Shown piece after piece: positions 18,849 to 27,333 of a DNA stretch of 64,000 bases; within the stretch, counting starts at the first letter, position 1; each line of letters starts with the position of its first letter. Position numbers and translations under genes: made by a program. Origin of the DNA: Mariaggregatimicrobium sp964498785 (lineage in GTDB: Bacteria > Zhuqueibacterota > Zhuqueibacteria > Thermofontimicrobiales > Thiofontviventaceae); the NCBI GenBank assembly GCA_964498785.1, contig CAZCJL010000022.1, positions 3,626 through 67,625 of the forward strand, written 5' to 3'. The notes below the pieces were generated by a model. It saw only the letters and a program-made list of their open reading frames with translations, did not search any database and was not told the DNA's origin.

Positions 18849-19658
18849 ATGCGAAAACTTGTGTTTTATTTGTTTCTGATCTTTTGGACGATTATTTTCC
18901 TGTATCCGTTCCTGTGGATGCTTTCGGCAACCATCCGCCCGGAAGCGGAAATTGGTGGTTTTGGCATTATTCCATCCAAAATAATGTTCGATAGTTATGA
19001 AAAAGTATTTCAGAAAATCCCCATTTTCCGTGCATTATTGAACAGCGTCATCGTGGCAACATCAGTCACATTCGGAGTGATTGTTTTCAGTTCAATGATC
19101 GGTTATTCGCTGGCACGGCATCGCTTCCGCGGGCGCAACCTTATTTTCGGAGTGATTCTGTTCACGATGACCATGCCGTTTCAAATTACCCTCATCCCTC
19201 AGTATATCTTGATGGTCAAATTTCAATGGACAGAAACATTCCTGGCGCTGATTGTACCATATCTGATAAATACATTTGCAATTATTCTGTTTCGCCAGCA
19301 TTTTCTCACTATCCCCCAGGATTTAATTGACGCCGCACGGATGGACGGTTGTTCGGAATTCACGATATTGTTTCGCATCCTGTATCCGCTATCAACGCCG
19401 GCAATTGTGACGGTGGGCATTATCACATTCATGGCAATCTGGAATGAAGTCCTCTGGCCATTGATCGTTATTCATGAACAGCACCTGATGACCCTGCCGC
19501 AACTGGTCACCATTTTCGTCGTCGGAGGGCAGGCAGAAAGCCTGATGGGAGTGAAACTCGCCGCAGCCACGATGTTGGCGCTACCGATTGTAATTGCGTA
19601 CGCTATTTTTCAAAGGTACTTTATAGAAAGCATGGCAACTTCCGGATTGAAAGGGTAA
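18849..19658 (+). CDS. Sugar ABC transporter permease (MalG-like)
   Basis: A 270-residue inner-membrane partner permease with six predicted membrane segments and the EAA-loop DAARMDGCSEFTILFRILYP (about residues 160-179). The ATG at 18849 is chosen over the upstream TTG at 18843, which overlaps the previous stop codon. It completes the MalEFG-like importer. The C-terminus FQRYFIESMATSGLKG is the usual end of this family (FIxGLTxGAVKG-like). Confidence 0.92.
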   Translation: MRKLVFYLFLIFWTIIFLYPFLWMLSATIRPEAEIGGFGIIPSKIMFDSYEKVFQKIPIFRALLNSVIVATSVTFGVIVFSSMIGYSLARHRFRGRNLIFGVILFTMTMPFQITLIPQYILMVKFQWTETFLALIVPYLINTFAIILFRQHFLTIPQDLIDAARMDGCSEFTILFRILYPLSTPAIVTVGIITFMAIWNEVLWPLIVIHEQHLMTLPQLVTIFVVGGQAESLMGVKLAAATMLALPIVIAYAIFQRYFIESMATSGLKG

Positions 19659-19661
19659 CTT

Positions 19662-20939
19662 ATGAAAATTAGAAATTTCTTGATTTTTATCATTCCGTTT
19701 ATTATCTTTTGTGATTTTAAACAAAAAAGTGAACAGAAATTTTCACTAACTAATTTCGGTCATTTGCGGCATCTGACAGAATCTGTCCAAACCGCTGATG
19801 GCAGTGAATTTGACATCGTCTATATTTATGCGGAATATCCGGATTATCGCCATACAGCAGCCGCAGGGGAGGGCATTGCTTGTGTGGATGACGCCGCGCG
19901 CGCGGCTGTGGTCTATTTACGATATTTTGAATTATCAGGGGATACATCCGGTTTGCACGACGCAAAGGCGCTGCTGGAATTCTGTCGCTATATGCAGGCA
20001 GAGGATGGGCAGTTTTACAATTTTCTAAATGCAGATTATACCATTAATCGAACCGGCAGAACCAGTCGCAAGAGTTTCGATCCCTGGGCGGCGCGAGCAG
20101 TTTGGGCGCTGGGAACCGGGTATCGGCTTTTTATAAACCATGATCCTTCTTATGCTGAAATATTGAAAGAACATCTGGAGCGCTCGTTCGGGCAGATCGA
20201 GTTGATTTTGGAAAAATATCCCGGTACCATCTCAATTGCAGGTTTCGACATCCCGAAATGGCTCATTCATCAAAACGCCGCTGACGCTACCGCGGAAATG
20301 ATGCTGGGTTTAATCAGTTATGTCCGGGCATCGGGAGATTCCGTGGTTGTCAGCTTTCTGAAAAAACTGGCGGATGGATTGCTAAAAATGCAAATTCAGG
20401 ATACAACGAGCGCGGCGTTCGGTGCGTTTTTGTCCTGGCAAAATATCTGGCATGGCTGGGGAAATTGCCAGTCTCAGGTTTTGGCAGAGCTTTACAAAAT
20501 CGTCCCTGACCCGCGATATTTAGATGCCGTTGTTAGAGAAACGAAACATTTTTACAAGTTTTGGATAACACAGGGGTATCCCAATTCTATCACTTTTTTA
20601 AAAAACGATCGTGTTCAAATTGAACATATTAAACAGTACGAACAAATTGCCTATGCCTTTCGAACGGCGATTTTGGGCTGCCTGCGTATTTTTGAAATTA
20701 CATCAGATCCTTTTTTTGCGGAAAGGGCTGCGGAAATTGCAGCATGGTTTTTCGGAGAGAATAAGACGGATATCGCGATGTATGATTCGTCAACAGGGCG
20801 CTGCTTTGACGGGATCAATTCAACCAGCGAGGTGAATCGAAATTCCGGTGCCGAATCCACAATCGAGGCATTGTACGCAATAATGGAAACAGAAGCAAAT
20901 CGTGTTGCAATAAATAGATTGATGACTTATGTAAAATAG
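19662..20939 (+). CDS. Toroid-fold glycosidase-like protein, probable lipoprotein
   Basis: A 425-residue protein starting 3 bases after the permease. The N-terminus is hydrophobic and ends IIPFIIFCDF; Cys17 may be lipidated, although the lipobox is poor. The rest is helical with a six-hairpin look: GEGIACVDDAARAAVVYLRY (about 68-87), SFDPWAARAVWALG, NAADATAEMMLGLISY, WHGWGNCQSQVLAEL, and EVNRNSGAESTIEALYAI near the C-terminus. The paired Asp in CVDDAARA and the later Asn-Ser-Gly-Ala-Glu motif recur in putative glycosidases next to GH130 genes. I cannot name the reaction. It probably acts on oligosaccharides handled by the importer and the GH130 enzymes. Confidence 0.65.
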   Translation: MKIRNFLIFIIPFIIFCDFKQKSEQKFSLTNFGHLRHLTESVQTADGSEFDIVYIYAEYPDYRHTAAAGEGIACVDDAARAAVVYLRYFELSGDTSGLHDAKALLEFCRYMQAEDGQFYNFLNADYTINRTGRTSRKSFDPWAARAVWALGTGYRLFINHDPSYAEILKEHLERSFGQIELILEKYPGTISIAGFDIPKWLIHQNAADATAEMMLGLISYVRASGDSVVVSFLKKLADGLLKMQIQDTTSAAFGAFLSWQNIWHGWGNCQSQVLAELYKIVPDPRYLDAVVRETKHFYKFWITQGYPNSITFLKNDRVQIEHIKQYEQIAYAFRTAILGCLRIFEITSDPFFAERAAEIAAWFFGENKTDIAMYDSSTGRCFDGINSTSEVNRNSGAESTIEALYAIMETEANRVAINRLMTYVK

Positions 20940-20951
20940 TATGAGGAATGA

Positions 20952-21923
20952 ATGATGGCTGAGAAGAAATTTAGTGTTGAAAATTCAAACGGACTATTTC
21001 AACGATTTCCACAGAATCCGATTTTAACACAGAAGCATTTGTGTTATCCGGCGCATTCGGTATTCAATGCAGGCGCGACGAAATACGGAGACTCGGTGCT
21101 GCTGCTGCTGCGTGTGGAAGATATGAGCGGATTTTCGCATCTCACAGTTGCAAAAAGCGCGGATGGTTACAATAATTGGCAGATCGAACCTGAACCGACA
21201 TTTGTGGCTGATCCCCCAAATTATCCGGAGGAATTGTACGGTATAGAAGACCCGCGTGTTGTTTTTGTCAAGGAGTTAGAAAAATATGTCATAACGTACA
21301 CTGCGTTTTCAGAAAACGGACCGTGTGTTTCAATTGCCCTGACAAGTGATTTTAAAGCGTTTGAACGAAGAAGGGTTGTATTACCGCCCGAGAACAAAGA
21401 CGCGGTCATTTTTCCGAGAAAATTTAACAATAAATGGTACATTATCCATCGACCCGTGCCATCTAACCATAGCAGTCAGGCACATATCTGGATCGCATCG
21501 TCCCCGGATTTGGTGCATTGGGGAGAACATAAAATTTTGATTCGGGCGAGAAATGGTGGCTGGTGGGACTGTGATAAAATCGGCATCGGGCCGCAGCCGG
21601 TGGAAACCAGCGAAGGCTGGCTGCTTATTTATCATGGCGTGCGAATTACGGCCTCTGGCTCCATTTACCGCCTCGGACTGGCATTGGTGGATTTGGAATA
21701 TCCGGAGCGCGTTATTCGGCGGGGAAAACAGTGGGTATTCGGTCCGACAGAATCCTATGAACAGATCGGCGATGTTCCCAATGTCACATTCCCTTGTGGC
21801 GTTGTCATAAAACAAGATACCGGTGAATTGCTGATGTACTACGGCGCCGCTGATACATCAATGGCAGTGGCTTCGGCAAAAATCAGTGATTTGTTAGAAT
21901 TTTTAAAACATAATTCAGAATGA
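20952..21923 (+). CDS. GH130 family mannoside phosphorylase/mannosidase (first copy)
   Basis: A 323-residue cytosolic enzyme of glycoside hydrolase family 130, a five-bladed propeller acting on beta-mannosides by phosphorolysis or hydrolysis. Family marks: FNAGATKYGDSVLLLLRVED (about 35-54), YGIEDPRVV (about 96-104, containing the conserved catalytic Asp), FPRKFNNKWYIIHRP, IGIGPQPVETSEGWLLIYHG and the closing LMYYGAADTSMAVA. No signal peptide. GAGG lies just before the ATG; a second ATG follows at once. The gap after the toroid protein is 12 bp. Linkage specificity cannot be decided by eye; comparing phosphate-contacting residues with characterised phosphorylases would decide. Confidence 0.9.
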   Translation: MMAEKKFSVENSNGLFQRFPQNPILTQKHLCYPAHSVFNAGATKYGDSVLLLLRVEDMSGFSHLTVAKSADGYNNWQIEPEPTFVADPPNYPEELYGIEDPRVVFVKELEKYVITYTAFSENGPCVSIALTSDFKAFERRRVVLPPENKDAVIFPRKFNNKWYIIHRPVPSNHSSQAHIWIASSPDLVHWGEHKILIRARNGGWWDCDKIGIGPQPVETSEGWLLIYHGVRITASGSIYRLGLALVDLEYPERVIRRGKQWVFGPTESYEQIGDVPNVTFPCGVVIKQDTGELLMYYGAADTSMAVASAKISDLLEFLKHNSE

Positions 21924-22145
21924 TTTCAGTTTTATGCAACCACAGAGAGCGCAGGGAACACGGAGAAAAAATATTGACGAATTGATGAAAAATGAATTTT
22001 TTTTAACGCTGAACGCGTTACATATCACAGCCCGGTGTAGGCAGCAGCGACACACCGGGGCAAATGAAAAAATGAATAAAACCATGAACAGGTTCAATAA
22101 TCCATCAAAGCAACTCAACAATTAAAATAATCTTTCAAAAAATCC

Positions 22146-23399
22146 ATGATTAACATCCACAGAACCCCAATTCGCATTACATGCAACCATGCCCGCGTCC
22201 TGCTTCGTCCATTTGAAATGAACGAAGCCCGAACACGCAAAATCATTCGCCGTGTTCTTTCACTTAATGATGGTGAAATCAAAAGGCAATTTAAAAAAGT
22301 GCTGGGCGATTTCAATAACCGGCATATTGATTTTGAAGCCCATTTAATGAAACGGTTTGAAGAAATTTCTGAATTGACAGACAAGAATCATCGTTTGAGC
22401 GATGAGGCAAAATTACTTCTGGCCGCGTATTTCTCCTGTGAATATTCCCTGGAATCCGCTGCGTTATTTAATCCGGGAATTGTCCGGCATCCGCATCAAT
22501 CCGGATCACCGGGAAATAACCGGCGATTCATCATGAGCTTGCGAGCCACAGGGGAAGGGCATGTTTCATCGCTTGTTTTCCGCAGCGGCACGATTGACGC
22601 CGATAATAATATCCGAATGGATGATTTGACACGATTCGTCACAATGCCCGAGATAGTACCTGGCTCGATGACTAATGCAAGCTATCAAATTCAATTCTCC
22701 GAAAATTCGAAATTATCTGAACGTGTGATTTTTCCGATGACGCCAGATGAATTAAATGGCATCGAGGATGCACGGTTTGTTGAGTTTACCAGTGATAACG
22801 GTATTCGTATCTACTATGCAACTTACACTGCTTATGATGGTAAATCCATCTGCCCGAAATTAGCAGAGACCACGGATTTCAAGACGTTTACAATCCGGGC
22901 GCTTTATGGAAACGAAGTGACTAACAAAGGTTTTTCGCTGTTTCCCCGTAAAATCAACGGTCAATATGTCATGCTGTCGCGGCAGGATGGCGAGAATAAT
23001 TACATCATGTTTTCCGAGCGTCTCGATACATGGGATTCAAAACAGATGATCATGGAACCCGCATTTCCGTGGGAATTTGTTCAACTTGGTAATTGTGGCT
23101 CACCGATAGAGACAAGCAGTGGTTGGCTGGCACTCAGCCACGGCGTCGGTCCCATGCGTAGATATTGCATCAGCGCATTTTTGATGGATATGGAGAATCC
23201 CGCGAAAGTCATCGGTAGGTTAAAAGAGCCTTTAATTTTGCCAAATGACGAGGAACGGGAAGGTTATGTGCCCAATGTCGTCTATAGCTGTGGCGGCTTG
23301 ATACATAATCAAAAATTGGTTCTGCCTTATGCGATGTCGGATTATGCCAGCAGCGTGGCACTTGTGGATTTAAATGAAATTCTCAAAGAGATGATCTGA
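22146..23399 (+). CDS. GH130 family protein (second, longer copy)
   Basis: A 417-residue protein with an N-terminal helical extension of about 100 residues (RKIIRRVLSLNDGEIKRQFK) before the GH130 propeller. Propeller marks: NRRFIMSLRATGEGHVSSLV, NGIEDARFVEF (about 203-213, catalytic Asp kept, Pro of the usual EDPR replaced by Ala), FPRKINGQYVMLSR, GNCGSPIETSSGWLALSHGV and LPYAMSDYASSVALVD. This sequence type differs from the first copy and belongs to another GH130 branch, so the two probably act on different linkages or chain lengths. No clear ribosome binding site is seen. It follows a 222-bp gap holding a repeat fragment. Confidence 0.85.
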   Translation: MINIHRTPIRITCNHARVLLRPFEMNEARTRKIIRRVLSLNDGEIKRQFKKVLGDFNNRHIDFEAHLMKRFEEISELTDKNHRLSDEAKLLLAAYFSCEYSLESAALFNPGIVRHPHQSGSPGNNRRFIMSLRATGEGHVSSLVFRSGTIDADNNIRMDDLTRFVTMPEIVPGSMTNASYQIQFSENSKLSERVIFPMTPDELNGIEDARFVEFTSDNGIRIYYATYTAYDGKSICPKLAETTDFKTFTIRALYGNEVTNKGFSLFPRKINGQYVMLSRQDGENNYIMFSERLDTWDSKQMIMEPAFPWEFVQLGNCGSPIETSSGWLALSHGVGPMRRYCISAFLMDMENPAKVIGRLKEPLILPNDEEREGYVPNVVYSCGGLIHNQKLVLPYAMSDYASSVALVDLNEILKEMI

Positions 23400-23458
23400 T
23401 TTAGACGCTGGCGTGAGTTAGATTTTCGAAATTTTTGTAATATAAATGGACGTTAAAT

Positions 23459-24610
23459 ATGACCACATATAATATCGGCATTATTGGTTACGGCGGATTT
23501 GGCAAATTTTTACATAATGCATGGAAATCAATTGCCTCTGTGCAAATTAAAGCTGTTGCTGATACCAATGAAGAACATACTCCGGGTACACCAATTACGT
23601 TTTATAATAATTGGCAGGATTTGATTAACGATCCGGCAGTCGATATCGTATCCATTGTCACCCCACCGTCAACACATGCAGAAATTGCCTGTGCTGCACT
23701 TGACGCTGGCAAGCATGTGCTCGTGGAAAAGCCCCTTGCAGTGACCATTCGAGATGCGGAAAAAATTATCGCTGCCCGCGATCGAAGTGGGAAAATTGCA
23801 GCTATCGATTTCATGCAGCGCTTCAATCCTATTGTGAATGCACTGCATCAATTGGGTCAAAAAAAAGTATTCGGCACATTGCGCCGGGTGGATGTGGAAA
23901 ATTACGCGCAGGACAGCGCTTTACCGGACGACCACTGGTTCTGGAATTTGGAAATCAGTGGCGGCATTTTGGTGGAACACGCGGTGCATTTCATCGATAT
24001 TGTTCATTTCCTCTCAAATGTCCAGCCAACCCGCATTGATGGATTTTCTGCGTCGACAGATGGCAGACGGGAAAATCAGGTGATCGCGAACGTGCTTTAC
24101 GAAGATGGATTGATCGCGACGCACTATCATTCATTCAACCGTCCCGGCTTTTTTGAAGATACCTCGATCCGGTTGAGCTATGATCTGGCCCAGATCGATC
24201 TGTACGGCTGGATTCCGCTGAGAGGAGAAATTAGCTGGCTCGTCAATCAAAACACTGAAAAGGAAATGGAGCAGCTTCCCGGTGTTGAAGTGATTCGTTC
24301 TCAACGAATTCATGAAATTGAAGACGTGTCCCGCCCTGAAGGATGGGGCCACAGCGGATCATCAGACCACGAAGCGCCTAATATGATTCGTTCGGGCACG
24401 ATAGATTATCAAGTCCATAAAATGATCACTGCAAAATTGGATATCGGTAAATCCAAAGCAGAGGTTTATCAGCAGAGTGTGCGCAGCGTTATGGAGGATC
24501 TGATTCATGCAATTAAAAATCCGAAACACCGGCTGCGAACATCGTTAGAAAGCGGATTACTTAGCCTGGAAGTGGCTGCGAAAGCGACAGAAATCAGTAG
24601 ATCGAAATAG
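23459..24610 (+). CDS. Gfo/Idh/MocA family sugar oxidoreductase
   Basis: A 383-residue NAD(P)-dependent oxidoreductase. The N-terminal Rossmann fold starts IGIIGYGGFGKFLHNAW (about 6-22); GKHVLVEKPLAVTIRDAE (about 84-101) has the family EKP motif, whose Lys is catalytic; GGILVEHAVHFIDIVHFL (about 167-184) carries the conserved His region. Members oxidise or reduce sugars, inositols or sugar derivatives. It is the last gene of the mannoside region, 59 bp after the second GH130 gene, so it likely acts on a released sugar. The substrate is not known. Confidence 0.85.
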   Translation: MTTYNIGIIGYGGFGKFLHNAWKSIASVQIKAVADTNEEHTPGTPITFYNNWQDLINDPAVDIVSIVTPPSTHAEIACAALDAGKHVLVEKPLAVTIRDAEKIIAARDRSGKIAAIDFMQRFNPIVNALHQLGQKKVFGTLRRVDVENYAQDSALPDDHWFWNLEISGGILVEHAVHFIDIVHFLSNVQPTRIDGFSASTDGRRENQVIANVLYEDGLIATHYHSFNRPGFFEDTSIRLSYDLAQIDLYGWIPLRGEISWLVNQNTEKEMEQLPGVEVIRSQRIHEIEDVSRPEGWGHSGSSDHEAPNMIRSGTIDYQVHKMITAKLDIGKSKAEVYQQSVRSVMEDLIHAIKNPKHRLRTSLESGLLSLEVAAKATEISRSK

Positions 24611-24630
24611 CAATAATAAAAGTATTTCCC

Positions 24631-24662
24631 TGTCAATTAATCCCAGATAAAGCTAATTGACA
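24631..24662. terminator. Hairpin between convergent genes
   Basis: TGTCAATTA (24631-24639) pairs with TAATTGACA (24654-24662). A wider inverted pair, TATTTCCCTGT (24623-24633) and ACAGGGAAATA (about 24691-24701), encloses it. It lies between the oxidoreductase (+) and thioredoxin (-) stops and may end transcription from both sides, but neither side has a long U-tract. Confidence 0.5.
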
Positions 24663-24754
24663 GTGTTTTAGATATTGCAGGAATCACTAACAGGGAAATA
24701 TTGAAAATCAGTGGTCTTTAAGAATTTAGATATTTCCAGTGTATTGCGTTTATT

Positions 24755-25138
24755 CTAATTTGTTGCTTCAGTTTTTCCGTTGCCATCATTTAATAATTCT
24801 TCATCAATCACTTTTACCAGCGTCTCTTTCGGAAGGGCGCCGACAGCCATCTGTGGTTTTCCGTCCTTAGGAATAAATAACAGAGAAGGAATGCTTTGGA
24901 TGCCAAAGGCAACGGCTAATTCCTGCTCAGCTTCGGTATCTATTTTATAGAAATTGACTTTTCCCTTGTATTCTTCTGAAAGTTCTTCCATGACCGGCGC
25001 CACCATTTTACATGGGCCACACCAGTCCGCATAAAAATCGATCAGGCAGGGTAGGTCTCCTTCGAATTTCCACTCTTTATTTTTTTCATAATTGAATATT
25101 TTTTCTAAAAATTGTTCTTTTGTTAAATTTTCAGCCAT
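24755..25138 (-). CDS. trxA: Thioredoxin
   Basis: A 127-residue thioredoxin with the classic redox motif WCGPC (in LIDFYADWCGPCKMVAP) and the cis-Pro segment IQSIPSLLFIPKDG. Cytosolic; it reduces disulfides in client enzymes. The ATG at 25138 is preceded by GGGAGAAG; a TTG five codons upstream is the only other start. An N-terminal extension (about 1-25, rich in Lys and Glu) makes it slightly longer than E. coli thioredoxin, and the C-terminal tail NDGNGKTEATN is probably disordered. It lies downstream of the lysine operon after a 246-bp gap in which I see nothing further. Confidence 0.93.
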   Translation of the reverse strand: MAENLTKEQFLEKIFNYEKNKEWKFEGDLPCLIDFYADWCGPCKMVAPVMEELSEEYKGKVNFYKIDTEAEQELAVAFGIQSIPSLLFIPKDGKPQMAVGALPKETLVKVIDEELLNDGNGKTEATN

Positions 25139-25384
25139 TTTAGCTTCTCCCAATGTTTATAATTCCTGGATAATTTTCAATTTATTTTTTGATTAATTTA
25201 ATTCATTAGATGATTAAGGCATAGAAAAGATTCATTAGCAACATAAATTTTTGGCAACAATAGTGGTAGTAGTCGCGGCGGGGATAGTATGTGCCGACCA
25301 TGCAAATGCTTGTAGTCGTTTCAGATAAAAATTTTTAAGCTGCAAAAAGATAAGAAGATCCATATATCAGAAATTTCGGCCATC

Positions 25385-26545
25385 TCAATTATCCGATAAC
25401 ACAGCGATAATTTTTTCCGCAACGATATCAAGTTCTTCATAACTGATCGTCAATGGCGGCAGCAGGCGTAAGACGGTGGCGCCCGCGGGCAGTGCGAGTA
25501 CGCCATTTTCCATGAGATGCATCAAATATGGCTTCACTTTTTCTTTTAATTCAATGCCGATCATTAACCCAATCTGGCGGATTTCTCGGATACAGGGAAT
25601 GTCGCGAGATTCGAGCTGCTGCCGTAAATGAGTGCCCTTTTCCATCGACTGGCGGGCTAAATCGTACTCCAGCATGTATTCGATGGCAGCAATTGATGCA
25701 GCGCATACCAGAGGATTCCCGCCAAAAGTTGATCCGTGGCGTCCGGTTGGTGGTTGCACTTTATCGGAGCAGATGACCGCACCCATGGGCAATCCGCCAG
25801 CAATTCCTTTGGCAACACACAAAATATCCGGTTGCAGACCGAAATGTTCGCATGCGAACAATTTTCCGGTGCGGCAAAAGCCGGTTTGAACCTCGTCAAT
25901 TATGAGCAGAGTATTGTGCTGTTGACATAGGTTTTGGACATTTTCAAAATAATCCCTGGTTCCCGGATGAACGCCGCCTTCTCCCTGTATTACTTCAAGC
26001 AGAATCGCCGCGGTATCGTCGCTCAAAGCGTTTTGCAATTTTTCTAACTGATTAAACGGAACGAAATCAAATCCTGGCAACAGCGGCTCGAAATCCTTTT
26101 TATATGCCGGTTGAAATGTCGCGCTAAGCGCGCCCATTGTCCGGCCGTGAAAACCGCGGTTGGCGCAGATGATGTTGTGTTTCTTTTGAGAGAACCGCGT
26201 AAATTTGATCGCGGCTTCAATGGATTCTGCACCCGAGTTGCACAGAAAAACTTTATTTACACTTGCCGGTGAAATCGATACTAATTTTTTAATCAATCGT
26301 GCGCGGGAATCGTTGTAAAATGTTCCCGGACAGGTGATTAATTTTTTAGCTTGTGACTCGATCGCCGCGATGACATCCTCATTGCAGTGACCAATATTTG
26401 CCACTCCATGTCCGGCAATACAATCAATATATTCATTTCCCTGTTCATCCCAAACAGTGCTGTTCTTTCCGTGAGTGAGAACAATATCCCGTTTTGGATA
26501 AACGTCAAACTCGTATTGCGCCTGCATGTCTTTGTAATTCATCAT
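25385..26545 (-). CDS. lysJ: LysW-gamma-aminoadipate semialdehyde aminotransferase LysJ
   Basis: A 386-residue class III PLP aminotransferase of the ArgD/LysJ group. Visible marks: FLCNSGAESIEAAIKFTR (cofactor phosphate site), LLIIDEVQTGFCRTGKLFA (Asp and Gln near the ring), CVAKGIAGGLPMGAVI (Schiff-base Lys) and GSTFGGNPLVCAA. In the LysW route it aminates LysW-gamma-aminoadipate semialdehyde to LysW-gamma-lysine with glutamate as donor. It is the last gene of the operon and overlaps lysZ by 4 bases (ATGA). A bifunctional role in ornithine synthesis is possible for this family; homocitrate synthase in the same operon supports lysine. Confidence 0.88.
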   Translation of the reverse strand: MMNYKDMQAQYEFDVYPKRDIVLTHGKNSTVWDEQGNEYIDCIAGHGVANIGHCNEDVIAAIESQAKKLITCPGTFYNDSRARLIKKLVSISPASVNKVFLCNSGAESIEAAIKFTRFSQKKHNIICANRGFHGRTMGALSATFQPAYKKDFEPLLPGFDFVPFNQLEKLQNALSDDTAAILLEVIQGEGGVHPGTRDYFENVQNLCQQHNTLLIIDEVQTGFCRTGKLFACEHFGLQPDILCVAKGIAGGLPMGAVICSDKVQPPTGRHGSTFGGNPLVCAASIAAIEYMLEYDLARQSMEKGTHLRQQLESRDIPCIREIRQIGLMIGIELKEKVKPYLMHLMENGVLALPAGATVLRLLPPLTISYEELDIVAEKIIAVLSDN

Positions 26546-27333
26546 GAAATCACCGTTCCTTTTCCGGCAAGCGCATCGTGCACCGGATGCTCGACCCGGC
26601 CATCGCTGATAATAACTTTCGCGGCTCCGCCATCAAATAATTTGCGCAGTGCCAGCATTTTACGCTTCATGCGTCCGGTTACCTGCTCCTCCCGGCGCTC
26701 AATGTCTGCCGAAGAGATCATTTCTACCAGCGAACCCGGATCGTCCGGATTTTCCAAAAAACCGGGAGCTTCGATCAGTTGGATGATAACATCGGACTGC
26801 ATTTGTTCTTGCAGCACCCGCACAATGTCATCATTTTCTGTATTTACTGCGATATTGTTTTCATCGAGAACAGGTACTGTTAAAACCGGTGTGAAACCAT
26901 TCGAGAGCAGCAGGAACAACAAATCAGTATTCGCATTTTTCGGTTTACCGGAAAAATCACGAACAATTTTTACTTTTCCTCCTTCTTTAACGCGGATGCC
27001 TTTATTGCGCTGGCCCCTAATGATTTTCCCGTCAACGCCGGATAAGCCGATAGCATTAATGCCGTTCTGATGGCACAATTCGACAATGCGTTTGTTCTTT
27101 AACCCGGCATACGCCATCATCATCACGTCGATGGCGTTTTCATCTGAGTAAACGCTAGTATAACCGGAGACTGAGGTAATGGTTTTTCGGGGTGTGTTCA
27201 GCTTTTCTGCAAGATCGTCACGTAATGCATTCGCTCCATGAACGATGATAAATTGTTGCTCCAGCCCTGCCAGATCAGCAATAATCCCCTTGAGATTTAT
27301 GCCTTTGCCACCCCCGATTTTAATGATCATCAT
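26542..27333 (-). CDS. lysZ: LysW-aminoadipate kinase LysZ
   Basis: A 263-residue amino-acid kinase of the ArgB/LysZ family. It starts MMIIKIGGGKGIN with the nucleotide-binding Lys-x-Gly-Gly-Gly motif; FIIVHGANALRDDLAEKL and INAIGLSGVDGKIIRG are family segments. It phosphorylates the side-chain carboxylate of LysW-bound aminoadipate. The open frame reaches far upstream, but AAGGA lies 9 bases before the ATG at 27333, which overlaps the stop of the amidotransferase gene; an ATG three bases on is equally possible. It ends overlapping lysJ. Confidence 0.9.
   Translation of the reverse strand: MMIIKIGGGKGINLKGIIADLAGLEQQFIIVHGANALRDDLAEKLNTPRKTITSVSGYTSVYSDENAIDVMMMAYAGLKNKRIVELCHQNGINAIGLSGVDGKIIRGQRNKGIRVKEGGKVKIVRDFSGKPKNANTDLLFLLLSNGFTPVLTVPVLDENNIAVNTENDDIVRVLQEQMQSDVIIQLIEAPGFLENPDDPGSLVEMISSADIERREEQVTGRMKRKMLALRKLFDGGAAKVIISDGRVEHPVHDALAGKGTVIS

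Noticed and set aside
26387..27070. 227-codon open frame on the plus strand
   Set aside because: It is antisense to lysZ and the start of lysJ, whose motifs are unmistakable; composition is that of a shadow frame.
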